From: Colletotrichum lupini
Taxonomy: Eukaryota; Ascomycota; Sordariomycetes; Glomerellales; Glomerellaceae
Reading direction: 5' to 3'
Assembly: GCF_023278565.1 (NCBI RefSeq)
Contig: NC_064678.1
Coordinates: 2,976,001-3,040,000, forward strand
DNA: 64,000 nucleotides
The notes beneath the pieces were generated by a model. It did no database searches. It was given only the letters and a program-made list of their open reading frames with translations, and was not told the origin of the DNA. This document shows, piece after piece, positions 36,701 to 48,741 of this stretch. A program made the translations under genes and the position numbers. The number at the start of each line of letters is the position of its first letter. The stretch's first letter is position 1.

Positions 36701-39152
36701 ACAGTCAAGCGGAAGCCAAATCGTCAGGGCCCTGCGACATATTCGGGGGCCGTCATAACGGAGGGATCCTGCTTAGCACGAGAAAATTCCGTATTCTGAG
36801 GCATTGGATCCGAAACTTCGAAACAGACAACGAGAACGTGCGTTCGCGTGGCCCTGGAGGCCATGAGAGCTCTAGACCACGAGATCTGCACTCATCACTC
36901 TAGGGATTTTCGTCTTGGCCTTGTGTGAATGGGGGGACAACAGTAGAGTTCCCCCTTCTCATCTGACAGCAAGCAGCGCTAGTCGCTCGAGACTGAGAGA
37001 AAGATATTTGTGGAACCGGGGGCTTGGGGCGATCACTTCCAACTTACGCATATCCACCTGCCGCTCTCCCGCCGAAAGTGCTCAAGCTTTTAGCAATGCT
37101 GTGCCGGGCACCACCGTCCACCACCGCATCGCACGGCGCGCACACACGCTCCCTCGACCTCTGGGTAATGCAGGGCATATCTTAGTGTCCGGCGGACCAA
37201 CCGCCACGCCGCGTGGTGAAGATGGCAGACGTCGCCATTCCAGGTCTCATACCTACCGAGCGCTAACACTGCGCTGTGCATGCTCCGGCAGCCCGCAGGA
37301 CGGCATTTCGTGCGTATTGTTAGCACTGCATAAGTTTGGCTTCGGACTTTCGCCTGCTGACTGTGCGTCCTGTCCTACTCGGGCTTGGTATTTTTGCTAT
37401 CGCTCCTGTCCCACTCTCAGCTCCGATCGGTTATACTGAGCGAGGTAAGCACATAAGTCAGTTTGCTTCGACTATGCCAGCTCATTTGATATTGGTTTGT
37501 CACGCAGCTGCACTCGACGCCAATCTGGGTAAGCCACGAGATGACAACGAGATGAACCAAGAGCGGCATGCAAAGAAGAGAGATTCGATGGATGCAAAGG
37601 GAGACACTGGTTCGTCAAGGGCACTGCAGCCAGTCAGCCCCTGCTGCTGTCAAAGAAGCAACTCTTCGGGCTGCCAAACCTTCATCCAAGTCTTTTCTCA
37701 TCTAGAATCGGGTGTCTCGGCCAATCATAGGCCCTCATTCACCGGAAAGAAGCAACGTCTAAATTCTATTTACCATCCCCTTCCCTGTCAGAACTATTTT
37801 CTCGCAATCCTTGAGTGGTTTTTTTTTTTTAAAACAACAACCTTTGCATTGCCGTCTTGATTAGCCACCCGCAGCACACAATTAATTACTTCTCAGACCA
37901 GGGCGTCCGTTTTTCCTTTTCACGACTCTCCGCTTTCCAAATCTGGCCCATGCCATCTACCAATGGACCAATCGCAAGCTCGTAGACTGCGCTGTGCAAG
38001 TTCCCGCCCGCGGATGTTGGCCGCCGCGAAGCTGAGTTTTCTGGAATTACTCCAGATCCGGTCTTTCCATGTTCCAAAAGATCATCATGAACTCTTCGTT
38101 TCTTTGTCCATTTCTTTGCTTTTCCGAGAACTACTAGTGTGATTAATGACGCGGGCACCCGCTCCGAGGTGGGAACTGGGTGACTACCTAACTACCTACC
38201 TACCGCCTTTCTCCCCGCGCCACTCTTTCTTCCCTCGCGAAACTCGGATGAATTACGAAGGATTAGACTCGCCAGCGCGGTTTTTTTCCAGGGTGCTGCA
38301 GTGCACAAAGAAAGCCTTGGCAGGTCTTGGCCTGTGAGGACAACTCAGTCTACGGTACTCGGTATGGGAGTTCCCCTCCGTTGGACACGTGTAGTTGAGG
38401 TCCCTCGTCGTCGTTAGTTTGCCACGGCGAGACCTCTTCCGGCGCCGGCAAGACTCCCCGGGTTCCGGATCCGGACGGTGGCGGCGGAGGAGGAGGAGGA
38501 GTGGGAAGGAGTAGAACAACGTCAATTGGCAGTTTTGCGTGATTTTTTTTTACGTTTCTTGGACTGATCCAGGATGAGACATCACGTCCGTTGGACACGC
38601 GGCGAACGAGATCGAAGCGGCGTTGCCTGTTCCGGCGTCCTGGGCATGTACTCGGAAGTTGTAAGGGCCGACTATGATGGGCTTTTTGCCCCGCTCTCTT
38701 CTTCTTCGACAATTTTCTTTGGGCTAGAAGATGGCTTTTGAGGCTAGCAGGGCGGGTGGAATCCCTCTCGTTTTGCGTTGAGCTCTCTCGCGCGCGCGCG
38801 TACTCAGAGAGGGTGAGCCATGTATTGTGACGATGCTTAACCCGGCATTCATCGTTGATCGTTGGTCGGTCCGGGACGGTGAGAGTTATCTCCCCGACCT
38901 GGAAGCCTCGTATAGAAGCCCAGCTCTCCGATTCTAGAAGGCTAGGGAATTTAGGACGTTGCTGAACGGTTGTCGTTTGACACGTGATGGAAGTACCGAG
39001 ACGGGCTACGGGTACGGCCCCATGTAACCCTTTCCGGCGGTCTTGCGCGGGTTTCGAGAAGAACGGCTGCGTGGGTTTCCAGTGTGAGGCTGAGGGGCAA
39101 GTGGTGTCGTGGATTTCAGCCCAGCAAAGGCTGGAATGGCGTGTTGAGTACC
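33781..39152. other. gene-poor stretch of normal composition, upstream of OPY2
   Basis: No gene with recognisable domains was found. A 378-codon open frame at 34250-35386 (minus) and a 272-codon frame at 38350-39168 (minus) are low-complexity Ser/Pro/Arg translations and overlap other open frames, so I do not call them. The left part is the OPY2 promoter and leader. A palindromic TACCTTGCCTTAGGTAAG-type motif lies at 34795-34829 and ACCT repeats at about 38183-38204. Confidence 0.45.
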
Positions 39153-39154
39153 TA

Positions 39155-39445
39155 CAGTGGGGTGCCAAAAGTTCGTGTACACCACACCATTATCCCCAAT
39201 TGCCCAACCTCCTGCATTTTCACCATCATACTTCGACTGGCATCACAAGTGCGGCAATCGCCGCCCGCTGGACTTCTATAAGTTTATGGCTAGCCCTATG
39301 GCTTCCTATTATTAGAGAGCAAAAAGCGTGTAAATTGGCCTCCATTTGCTAAAGATATGGGATGTAGAAGGAAAAGGTATGTTGAGGAGAAAATGCGTCG
39401 GCACGCGTGTTAGTGAGGTGTACACGAACTTTTGGCACCCCACTG
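39155..39445. mobile_element. impala/mimp-like MITE with perfect 29-bp terminal inverted repeats
   Basis: This 291-bp element has perfect 29-bp terminal inverted repeats beginning CAGTGGGGTGCCAAAAGTTC and ends in the exact reverse complement. It is flanked by a TA dinucleotide on each side (39153-39154 and 39446-39447), the target duplication of Tc1/mariner transposons. The repeat start CAGTGGG.TGC resembles the impala and mimp repeats of Fusarium. The 233-bp interior has no coding capacity, so it must be moved by a transposase elsewhere. It is not RIP-mutated. Confidence 0.88.
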
Positions 39446-39624
39446 TATACTGCTCTTCTTGGGATGTGGGACTTGAGTAGGGGACTCGGTTCTCAGCTGG
39501 AGATGTCTCCAGCTCTTTGGGTTTTGATGTTTTTGATGTCGTGAGTTGGAGAGCGGCTGGTGGTGGAGGCTATGTTATCTTGTGTCACCTTGCCTTTGAT
39601 GTCTACTTTTGGAAAGCTTCAGTG

Positions 39625-39759
39625 TGGGGGGGGGGGGGTGTCGGTGTCTGGGGCGGTGGTTTTGTTTTTTTTTTTTGTTTGGGGGGTGGGGGTGGGGGGT
39701 TGTGGGGTGGGTTTGTTTTGTTTTTGTGTGGTCTTTTTTGTGTTGTGGTGTGTGGGGGT

Positions 39760-39792
<33 letters not shown>
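39625..39792 (+). repeat. G/T-only skewed tract ending in a 33-base G run
   Basis: Over about 170 bases the plus strand contains almost only G and T: G runs, a T13 run and TGTGG words, ending in 33 consecutive G at 39760-39792. It could form G-quadruplexes. The length of the homopolymers may be unreliable. The apparent Gly/Val/Phe-rich open frames here are not genes. Confidence 0.8.
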
Positions 39793-39793
<1 letters not shown>

Positions 39794-41348
39794 CAGATTG
39801 AGAGTATGTTCCGATGCTTTGAAGGAGAGAGATTTTTGCTCCTCTATTTTTTTTTTGAGTGACATGTAGTCTACGCCTCTCGACGTTCTCCCTGCCATGT
39901 AGGATGAATGGAGAAGGTGGTCTTGATAACTCACCCGGGACTATCCGCTTCGTTATTAGGCATGTACCTCATAGAGAGCTTCATGGCCAAAGAGTCTTGA
40001 CCGGGTCTCTTATGTGACGAGACATTTTATCGTCCCATGATTCGGGTTCCTCTCTCGCTCTACACCTGTTGACAGAGCCTGAGATTCTGTCCTCTCGAAC
40101 CTGGAAAGCCAGCTTTACCTTGTGTTTGTTCGTTCTGCCCTTGCTGATTACTCGAGCGATGCTTTGCCTTGTATATGCCACATCAACCAATAATCTCCCG
40201 TCCTTTCGTAATTTGAACGTCACCCGTCAACCCTCGCCTGCATAATACCCCAGGTGCACCCAGAATCACTGCCTGACGAAGAAAGATTCACTGATTATAA
40301 GCCCCTCCGCAGGCGGTCAAAATACACCTTCTTGTCCACGAACTGATGTGTAACTCCACAGGAGCTCTTCAACCTCATCAACGCGAATACGAGAGTCGGA
40401 TATCTTACTTTCACTGGCTTTGGAGCATGATCGAAGCTGGATGGGATCGAGCCTCCGAGGGAAGTCATGCACAATCATGTTATTGGGAACCATTGAGCAA
40501 CGTGGTCCCTGAAGTGACCCCTACTCTATGCCCCCAGACTCGTTTTTAAGCCCAATATATTGGGCTTCAATGCGAGTTACCCAACAGTACTCAATGCATG
40601 GCATTTATACACAAGTTGCCTGCTTCAGACATCTGCTACTATCCAAGTAGTTTCCGTGTCGTGCAGATATCCAGTAATAGTCGATCCATGAGTAAAAACC
40701 GAACATTTACGAAAAGCCGATAGCCTCTATCCGTGCTTGACCATAAGCTTAGTCACATCGTTGTTTCCGTTTTGTCAGGCGTGCTCTCGACAAGCTATTG
40801 AACCAAACAGGCAAACAACTTTCACCCCTGGGATATTCTTCCCAGAATCAATAAAAAGTCATCCAAGTGCATACTGAGGCGGCTGGCGCTAATATGGCAA
40901 CCGCAGCAGTGATCCAAAGTCATATTCTGCGGTCTATAGTGATTCTTAGTGTGCTGACCTCAACTGCGAGCCACCACCTTGTTAGTCATATGCTGGATAT
41001 GTAGAAAGTTCACTCGATTCGTAAAGACTCACATAACGAGCCAAGCCCCGTGAAACATAATGTAACGCCCGTACCTTGCCTACTTTCCCTTCCTCCGATA
41101 CATGCCTCTAATGGATACAACTGAATAATACACCGGAAAGCCCCAGTCCCAATACCTACTCATATAGATCACCCTCAACTCCATTCCAATCACCAGATAG
41201 CAGGCGCCCCCTTGAGGGTGAGGTCAAAATTGGCTGGGTGGTGGAGGGGCTCGAGTCCACGCAACAGCCTGATCGCTGAAGGCTAAGAGGTCCCGAGCTC
41301 ACGTCCGAATATCCCAGCATGTGCGCCAGAGATGTAGTCCCCATTCGC

Positions 41349-41352
<4 letters not shown>
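39793..41352. other. intergenic region without a supported gene
   Basis: Nothing coding was recognised. A perfect 20-bp palindrome lies at 40548-40567. Confidence 0.45.
40548..40567. repeat. perfect 20-bp palindrome
   Basis: AAGCCCAATATATTGGGCTT is its own reverse complement and contains a CCAAT box on each strand. It could be a protein-binding site or a short hairpin. Confidence 0.6.
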
Positions 41353-41380
<28 letters not shown>

Positions 41381-41496
41381 CGGGCCGTGCGCCCAGGACG
41401 GCGCGGCGGAGGCGCCGGGGGCCCCGCCTCCCCCCGAAACCCCCGGGGGGGGGGCCGGGGTGTGCGCCCCCCGGGGGCGGGGGGGGGGGGGGGGGG
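41353..41496. repeat. G-rich low-complexity tract, possible assembly artefact
   Basis: A run of 28 G (41353-41380) is followed by about 98 bases made almost only of G and C, then a run of 18 G (41479-41496). The composition is unlike any neighbouring DNA. It could be a true GC-rich repeat, but it also looks like poorly sequenced or wrongly filled assembly. The Pro/Gly-rich open frames across it are not genes. Confidence 0.7.
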
Positions 41497-44400
41497 AGGG
41501 TTGAACTCTTTTCTTTCCCCGTAGGTCTTGAGATGGTACATTGTCGGTCGCAAGGATTCGGTCGACAGTTTCTTTTCCCCTCGAGATACTAGTGGGTATA
41601 GGTGCACATGGCATCCACACAGGATATAGGAATACATGGGAAAATGTAGCCATGAACGGATGAGAACGGTTGAAAGGGTGTTTTCACCTCCTGAATCATT
41701 TGTAGGCAAACGGTCAATCGCCGCTTTCTAGACGTACTTTACAGCGCAGTCCCCGAGTCCCGCGTCCCATCTCCGTGCTCTGTCTGGGACATGCCGTAGC
41801 CTCACGCCAGCGAGATGTAGACCCGTGCGTGCTTCCAAGTAAGCAAAAGTTCAAGTAGGTTTCCTCCAAGAGTCTCAGAGACTGATACCGAGGCGTACTG
41901 TGGCCATTGTCGGTGATCTTTGTCTGACAACATCGTGGTATTTATATGCGCAGCCTCGTCCACGCTCGGCACAACGAATCCAGATACAGAAGATGTATAT
42001 GCCATTATACAACGAAGGAAAATCTAAATATGGAAGATGGAAACTATAATTCGTAGCCGCGAGAATTGACAGCTGATAGCTACATCTATTAGACCTCCGC
42101 GCTCGTCTATCGCCTCGTTCAGTTCCTGAAGGGAAGGGGGGATGTTGATGGAGTTCCGGGCCGTATCGTACGCCGACAAAATCGACCGTAAGACGCAGCG
42201 TAGTCTCATTCCCTTCTTCAAACAAGAGGGGTGATGACATGGTTACGGATGCCGAGGGGATGGCTATGGATTGAGGCATAACCCTAACATGACAAAAGTA
42301 ACCCGCCAAAGATTGCAGTGACGGGGAAATCAGAAAACCTCGAGTAACGCAGTATACATTCCGTCGTGACAGAGATGAATGTACCCCCTGGCCGAGACTC
42401 TCGCCTGCTTCTATGATAGCTCGACAGAGGATAACCCCCATTTGTGTACATTCTCATAATGTACCTAATAAGTATAGATATGACGGGTCTTAACCTCAAC
42501 TTCTCACGTGTCACTGAGAGCTGATGGCAAATGGATTCTCCCTTGTCAGAGATACGTATTACCGCTCTATCCTTCGTCTGACACTTCTTGACTATTCGAA
42601 GTTTCAGGACACGGTAGCGTGGGCCGCTCGTCTATCACACCCGACTGACTTTGCTGCCTTTGTTGATAGAACCATAGCTCGACGACGGCAGTAAGTATTT
42701 TGACACGTAGGCATTAGCTCGACGATAGTAAACGACTGTCCCGAGAAGGTCGAGCATGCTCTGTCCTCACCGACTCAAGCTGAACCACGATCCAAAGAGC
42801 TGCCAATCGAGAACCCCATCTTATAGAAACGGAATCCCCCTCCGTGAAGCGGAGCCAGGCAGGGCAATCCTCTCTCAAGCTCGACTCTCCCGAGACCAGC
42901 CAGAATCTCAACACCTTTTCTTCCACGACGGGCCCCTGTGACGAAGAAAGCCTCGTCCCAGAGAAGTCAACAGACCCGCAAGCCCAGTTCCTTGCCCTTC
43001 TTGCTCGAGAACAACTGAACGAAGAGCTAGCTTCTCCAGCTCTCCCTAGTCGCCCTTGTTGACGTCCTATAAAAGTACTCATCTTCTCCACAATGAGACG
43101 CCGTTGAAAGAGACCGGACCTTTTCTCTCTCCTCCTGGTTCCCCAGACCCTATAAAACCCCGGTCAATCGTTAATAACATGTCAGATCTCACCAATCTAG
43201 TCCGGGGGATCCGATCTGATCCGATCCTGCGCCTCTCCCCGCACAAAATGTGTGATAATTCATGTCAAATATGATCACCCATGGGACAATTCCTGGCAGA
43301 CAAATATGTCATATCCAAAGTCTTGGCCCTTTATCGTCCAATGCACCACCGTCATAACTACGGCGGAAACTCTAAAGCCAAAGAAGAAGAACAGTAAAAG
43401 TGACATCACGAGCTCAGAAAACGTACTCGTAAGAGAGCGAACAGTTCAGCCCTTTTTTTTCTCTTTTTTTTTTGCTTCGCATCAGAAACATTGGTGGACC
43501 ACTCGCGGAAACCCAAGAAGGAAAGTGTTCAAAGATTCAGAGACAAAATTTTTGCAGAAAAACCGGACGAACCACTGTTAGGCTTATTTGTGTCAGCAAC
43601 ACGAATTGACTTCAAACTTCCCGAGGCTCCGACGTCTTTTTGCTGTCCAGTGCTCTCTCTCTGACCAGCAAAACGTCAGGAAGCAAGCAGCCCCCCGGCG
43701 CGAGCCGCATGATGTCAGTTAGTAGGTTCATTTGCTGCAAACACCACCTCAATATGGTAAGTTGGCCCTGTTCCCCCCTAACGCCTTAAAATAAGCGTGG
43801 AAAAGAAAGTAGATGCCATCGCCTAGTCAGTTCTTTTCTACCCGATTGAGAAATGAATATAGATACGTAGGACTGGCAGAAAATGGCTGCCTGTGTTGTT
43901 CACCACCATGCTACTCAGCCCAGGCCCCATTGCCTCCGATTTGGTCTACGTTGTGTACTTCCGCAACGGTATCAGGAGCTCAGCGTCATCTTCAGCACTG
44001 GAAGGTTCATACCTGCCTAACCCAGGAACCGGTTTGGAAAAAAATCCAAAACCATTAATGGCCGAATATTCGATCCGATGTTCTCTTTCCGCGGATGAGC
44101 TGCCACCAAGCGCATGAGGGACCTTGCATACTTGTATTCTTGCAATACCGAGAATACCGAGGCAAAGCGTACGCGAGTCAGGAAGTTGGGATGTTGTCAT
44201 GGCCGAGCTCATCGCACCCCGCGCCTCACGTTCAGAATCTCTATGGATGGCCTCCATCCGATGTTGGGCCCGGGAGCCATTCGCAGTCTGATACATGATC
44301 TCCTTCTGCCACCGGGACACGTCACTTGAGGCTCGGCTTCGCCTCCGAACCATGACCTACGCATTCACTCGGGCTTTTTATAGTCCAGTCCCGATAAGCC

Positions 44401-47400
44401 CTCCACATGCCGGGCAAGGTGGTGCCCTGATTGCTCATTGAGCGAAAACAAGCTTCCGAGGCCTGCCATCTGTGGCTTTCCTGGGCTGGCAAGGCTTCAA
44501 TGACATCGGCAAACTTTTCGCCTGGCGGTCATAGCATTGAGTTGCGGGAGGCCCCTTTACCCCAGCCCGTCGATCGCACTCACAAATCGTACCCCATCTG
44601 TAACGCAAAAGTCCGCTGCAGTGGAGGTCTCAGGGGAAAGTGAAAGACGGTGTGAAATCGCTGGTTACCAGTCGTTGGAATAGCCGACGGCTGACGGTAT
44701 CGTTCCACCAACCAGCGCCGCAACGGTGAATGCCCCAGCCTCGCCGCAGACACGGGCTCGCCGACCATGCAGTCGGGACACCCGCGCTGGAAGAATGCGT
44801 TGGCGCGCCGGAGAGGGCTGTAAACGGAGCCGGGATTCGGAGTCACGGCACTGAAGCATCGCTCATCCAGGAGCCAATACCTGGTTCTTCTCGTCCGAGC
44901 ATTTGATGGGCGGAATGAAGTAATTGAAGGCTGAAGGCGAATACGATTGCGACTTCTTTCGCCATGGTTCCTGAGGCTGAAAAGCGTCATCTCATGTCCA
45001 CGGCTGGGAAACCTGGGAGAGTGGCCGAACTGGATACGGGTCGTGGATGTTGGTTCGCTGTCCAAGCCAGAAGGTTGAAGGTTCAAAACTCCGTGTGAGG
45101 TGGAGAGGGCCCGGTTGCCGCCCCTCCAAGCAGTGCAAATAAACGAGCGTAGAGCCGACTGATAGGCGCGTAGGGCAGAGAGGTCGTCGACATTGTTGGA
45201 TCCCTCCGTCTGTGTAACGCAGAGTAGTACAGATACTCTGTTGCACGTGTGCAGTCCTTGTACAAAGGGTTCGTGTGGCCACTGAGGCTGATGATGGCTG
45301 AGGTTCGGAACTGGCCGCAAGCGTGCTGAGTAGTAGAACCCATACTCCGCCCAACAGCAGGTATTTGATTTTGACTCGTAGCGAGGCGTAAGCAGCGACT
45401 CACTGGGCTCGGGGCAAATTCCTTTGTGACAACAGTGGAAGAGTGCATTCATCCCGTCCACCGCCAAATGTGTTATGCAGCGATGCGAGGCGTGGTGGGT
45501 GCACCGCCTCAGCCCCAGTCGATCAGCCCCAGCCCAATCTTACTATTTTTGGGTCTCCTCCTGACGGATCCCCGTATCCGAATTGGCCAGAGGCAACAAC
45601 AAACAACTTGCACGCAGGCGACAGAAAGTCGAAATACCGAGTCTCTGATCTGGTTGGGGGTACGTATGCCCACAACCTAAACCTCGGGTGGAAGCCCATT
45701 TTCTTGAGTTGCTACTGCGGCTATTAGTGCGGCGAATGAGTAGGATAGGGTTTCGTTGTGATCAGGCGAGGGAGGACAAAAAGAGAAGACAACGAAGGAG
45801 GGCATGACGATGACAGGCGAGCTCGAGACATCAGACTGAACGAATGTGGTGCTTGAGCCGTGGGTTAGAAATATGACAGGAAAAAGATTACAGCAGGTTC
45901 CAGGCCATTAACGTGTGAAAATTGCAGCTCCGAGAGGGACGAGCAAGCATGTGCTTGTAATAGTTCTTCATGTCATGAACTGGCGGTGCCTGTCGACTGT
46001 CCATGACGAGACCTAGGTGAGAGAGGAGCTGGCGAGATTTGGCTGCCAGCTGGTACGGAAGCTGGAAAAGCCAAGGCGCTGGGTAGGGCGAGGGGGGCAC
46101 GTTTCAGAATGTTCTTGGAAGCCACAGGATCCCGGGCGACAAGTGGATCGTTAAGAGGTACACGCGTCTCGCATAGATGTGGAGGGTGATACAGGCGGCG
46201 CCACTAACAAGCCAATGTCGTTTCTTGAGATGCTTGTTGCCTCAGTCAGGATTCGCCATACGATGAGTACGCAGTACGTCTAGACTCTCTAGACGCTGCC
46301 ACTCTGGAGTCTGACGGGACTGCGGAAGAGGTACTGAGCGGCAGTAGCTCTCTGCTTCTGGGCCTTACAATTTCATGCCTTTCTTCTGTCATGCCACGAA
46401 TTATGAGACCCCCCCTGACAGCCCCGGCTTTGAACACACTCGGGAATGCTTGTCAGCTTGCTGGGTTCTGTCTGCCGTCAGCTTTTTTGTCCTTCCTCTG
46501 TGAGTTGCTTACTAGGTAGCTGCAGCAGTCCTGTATATACTGAATCTCTTCCACTCTCTCAGTACTGCAGTCTGACGGGAGTCTGAGTCTGACAGCAATG
46601 ATGAGACGGAAGAGGGGCCGAGGAACGACAATGAGGCGAAAAGTCTGCCGAACATGAGCCACCGTTGCTGTTCCTTCCCGCAGCACTGCTCGTTCCTCTT
46701 CCCAATGGAAACCAAGGATGATGGCTGGATTGCTGGTGGTGGCACGACAGATGCCGGCAAGGTGACGGCGTTTCTTTTAGCTTCCACCTTCTCCTTTTCC
46801 TTGCCGGCGCGTCCATCCATCGCCGCCGCAACATTCCCCTTGAAGGCAGTCCGTCATTGAGCCAGGACAGGTGTGCTTGGCCGGCTCTGTTCGCTGCTGG
46901 CAGTCACCAACTTTGCTGGTTTTGTTGCTGTTGTATAGGTGCACAGGTGCATAGGCACCCCTCCTTCTCCTGAAGAGCAATGCTGGCAGTAAATGGGCGT
47001 TGATTGCGAGGTGTTTCTAGAGTCGATCCCAACCCCAAATGGACCGATTGAAGGCGCAAGGCCAAGGGGTATACGAAATGCAAGGGCCAAGGGAGCAACG
47101 GCCGGGGGTTTCGACTTGGGGGGAGACGTGACGTAGTTGGATGCGGGCCCGATTTTTATTTTCTCAAGAGTGCAACCTTCGGAGACGTCGACGTTGGAAG
47201 TGCGATTCGACTGGTTGGCCGCCAGCTCGTGATGAGCATCGGCGCGGTTGTTGTCTTGGTTTGCTGGACTGCTGCTGGCTGGTTAGCAATGGCTAGCGAC
47301 AGCAACCGCGACCATCCGACCAGGTTGCTAGGATCCATCATGAAAGAACCTGACAGAGGGAAGAAAAAGATGGAGGGACAGGGTTAACGACGGTCAACGG

Positions 47401-47535
47401 CATTGGCTTTCCTGGCTGGCACACGACTGGGACCAGGACCACCCGCTGGCCTGGGGATGAGACTGATGGCAGCCCTTCCTAGCCAGTCCATCCGTTGTCT
47501 GTCACTTGCGCAGTAATAGTGCACTGACGTTGAGG
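41497..47535. other. gene-poor stretch; weak coding-like fragments only
   Basis: No complete gene is recognised in these 6 kb. Weak coding-like fragments include 42844-43062 on the plus strand (ending in a TDPQAQFLALLAREQLNEEL-like stretch), 42024-42221 on the minus strand (SINIPPSLQELNEAIDERGG), and about 43893-44117 on the plus strand. None has a domain, a supported intron or a good start context. They may be gene remnants or chance. Confidence 0.35.
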
Positions 47536-47636
47536 TTTCCGAAGGGCGAGGATATTCTGCCAGCAGCTCCCGATATCCTGCCCCCAAGTGTGGCTGCGAC
47601 CGCCCCTGCCTCCGACCACGGAGCCCAGCTGCCCAT

Positions 47637-47695
47637 ACCCACCCACTTACCTACCCACTTACCTACCTACCTACCTACCTACCCACCCACCTACA
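47637..47695. repeat. ACCT/ACCC microsatellite
   Basis: Repeated ACCT units, with CACTT and CACCC variants, form a tetranucleotide microsatellite inside the 780-bp element. Confidence 0.8.
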
Positions 47696-47724
47696 ACCAC
47701 CACTTCGTCGACCTCGCCGTCGCT

Positions 47725-47749
47725 GCCGCTACCGCTACCGCTACCGCTA
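47725..47749. repeat. CCGCTA hexanucleotide repeat
   Basis: Four units of a six-base CCGCTA repeat, just inside the 780-bp element. Confidence 0.75.
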
Positions 47750-48345
47750 ATTAAAGCTATTCCTAACGTCAATATACCGCAAGAAGAGAATAATCGCAAA
47801 GTAGACGATCCCTTCGTCTACTAGCATACCGTCGATTACGACGAATACGGTCACGTAGAGTACGACTACCTACTTTACGGCCAGCGCTCTAGCCTACCCA
47901 AGGCCAGAGCAGTACTTAACGAGGCTACCCACGAGGCTAGCTTTACGGTCGCGATCAAAAGCAACAACGCCTCGCAGAGTTAACCCGCCCAAATAAGCGT
48001 CACAAATCCTTAACCTCGTTTATAGACTACCGCTGGCAGGCCGCTGCCAGCTTTTCGAGCGAGTCAATTGGGCAGCTGGGTAGCTGCCCAGCTGGGCAAT
48101 TAGGCCAATTCGACGGAATCGTCGACTTGGGCTAACGCGTCGATTGCCGTACTTTTTACCAAAATAATTCAAGTCAATTGACGGCCTCTGATTGGCCAAC
48201 CCACTCGAATGCTGACTACGCAGAGCCCAGCTTACGTGTGTACCCGAGACCGGCGGTCGTGTAGCGGCTGTAGCCACACTTGGGGGCAGGATATCGGGAG
48301 CTGCTGGCAGAATATCCTCGCCCTTTCCGAAAAGCGAGCTGAGGT

Positions 48346-48741
48346 CAGGGTTGGAAATTAGTCTAGTCTAGTCTAGTATGGCCTGGACTAATACTAGGCT
48401 AGTCTAGTACGGCCTGGACTAGTACTATACTAGACTAGTATTAGTATACTAATTAGTATATATTAAAAAAATTATTTATAAATTAATAACTAATAAATAA
48501 CTATAGATATTAATATATATTAAAATAAAAGTATTAAAAGCTTACTTTATATAACTTTAAAAATCTAAATATTATTATTTGAATAGAATATTCTTAAAAT
48601 TCTAGCTTTTTATTAAATTTTTCAAAAATTCAAAAATTGAATTATGGATATTTTTTTCATTAAATAGTTTTACTTATATTTACTAGAGAAATAATTTTTA
48701 TTATATTTTTTAGAATTTTTTTAAAATTAATTAAAATATAA
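48346..48741. mobile_element. left arm of a short hAT-like element
   Basis: The arm begins CAGGGTTGGAAA, which pairs with the right end of the element at 56986. GCTGAGGT at 48338-48345 is repeated at 56987-56994, an 8-bp target duplication typical of hAT transposons. Subterminal CTAGT repeats include two 19-bp units differing by one base (48371-48389 and 48402-48420). The interior is AT-rich but keeps CA and TG, so it is not RIP-mutated. With the right arm the element measures about 578 bp and has no transposase. Confidence 0.87.

Larger units (their letters stand above)
47544..48323. mobile_element. 780-bp non-autonomous DNA element with 52-bp inverted repeats and 8-bp TSD
   Basis: The ends are perfect 52-bp inverted repeats (47544-47595 and 48272-48323), starting GGGCGAGGATATTCTGCCAG, and imperfect pairing continues about 10 bp further inwards. 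TTTCCGAA occurs as a direct repeat on both sides (47536-47543 and 48324-48331), an 8-bp target duplication as made by hAT and a few other superfamilies. The interior includes ACCT and CCGCTA microsatellites and no transposase. A short protein-like piece (DYDEYGHVEYDYLLYG) at about 47834-47880 could be a transposase remnant. I cannot assign the family firmly. Confidence 0.85.

Noticed and set aside
38350..39168. 272-codon open frame on the minus strand
   Set aside because: Its translation resembles no protein, includes poly-Pro from a GGC/GGA repeat, and runs into the MITE.
39517..39862. Gly/Val/Phe-rich open frames across the G/T tract
   Set aside because: They are a direct product of the G and T homopolymers.
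41299..41709. Pro-rich and Gly-rich open frames across the GC tract
   Set aside because: They arise from the G and C runs, which may themselves be an assembly artefact.
44580..45467. 295-codon open frame on the minus strand
   Set aside because: It opens without an ATG, has random-looking composition and no domain. It might be a decayed gene, but nothing supports that.
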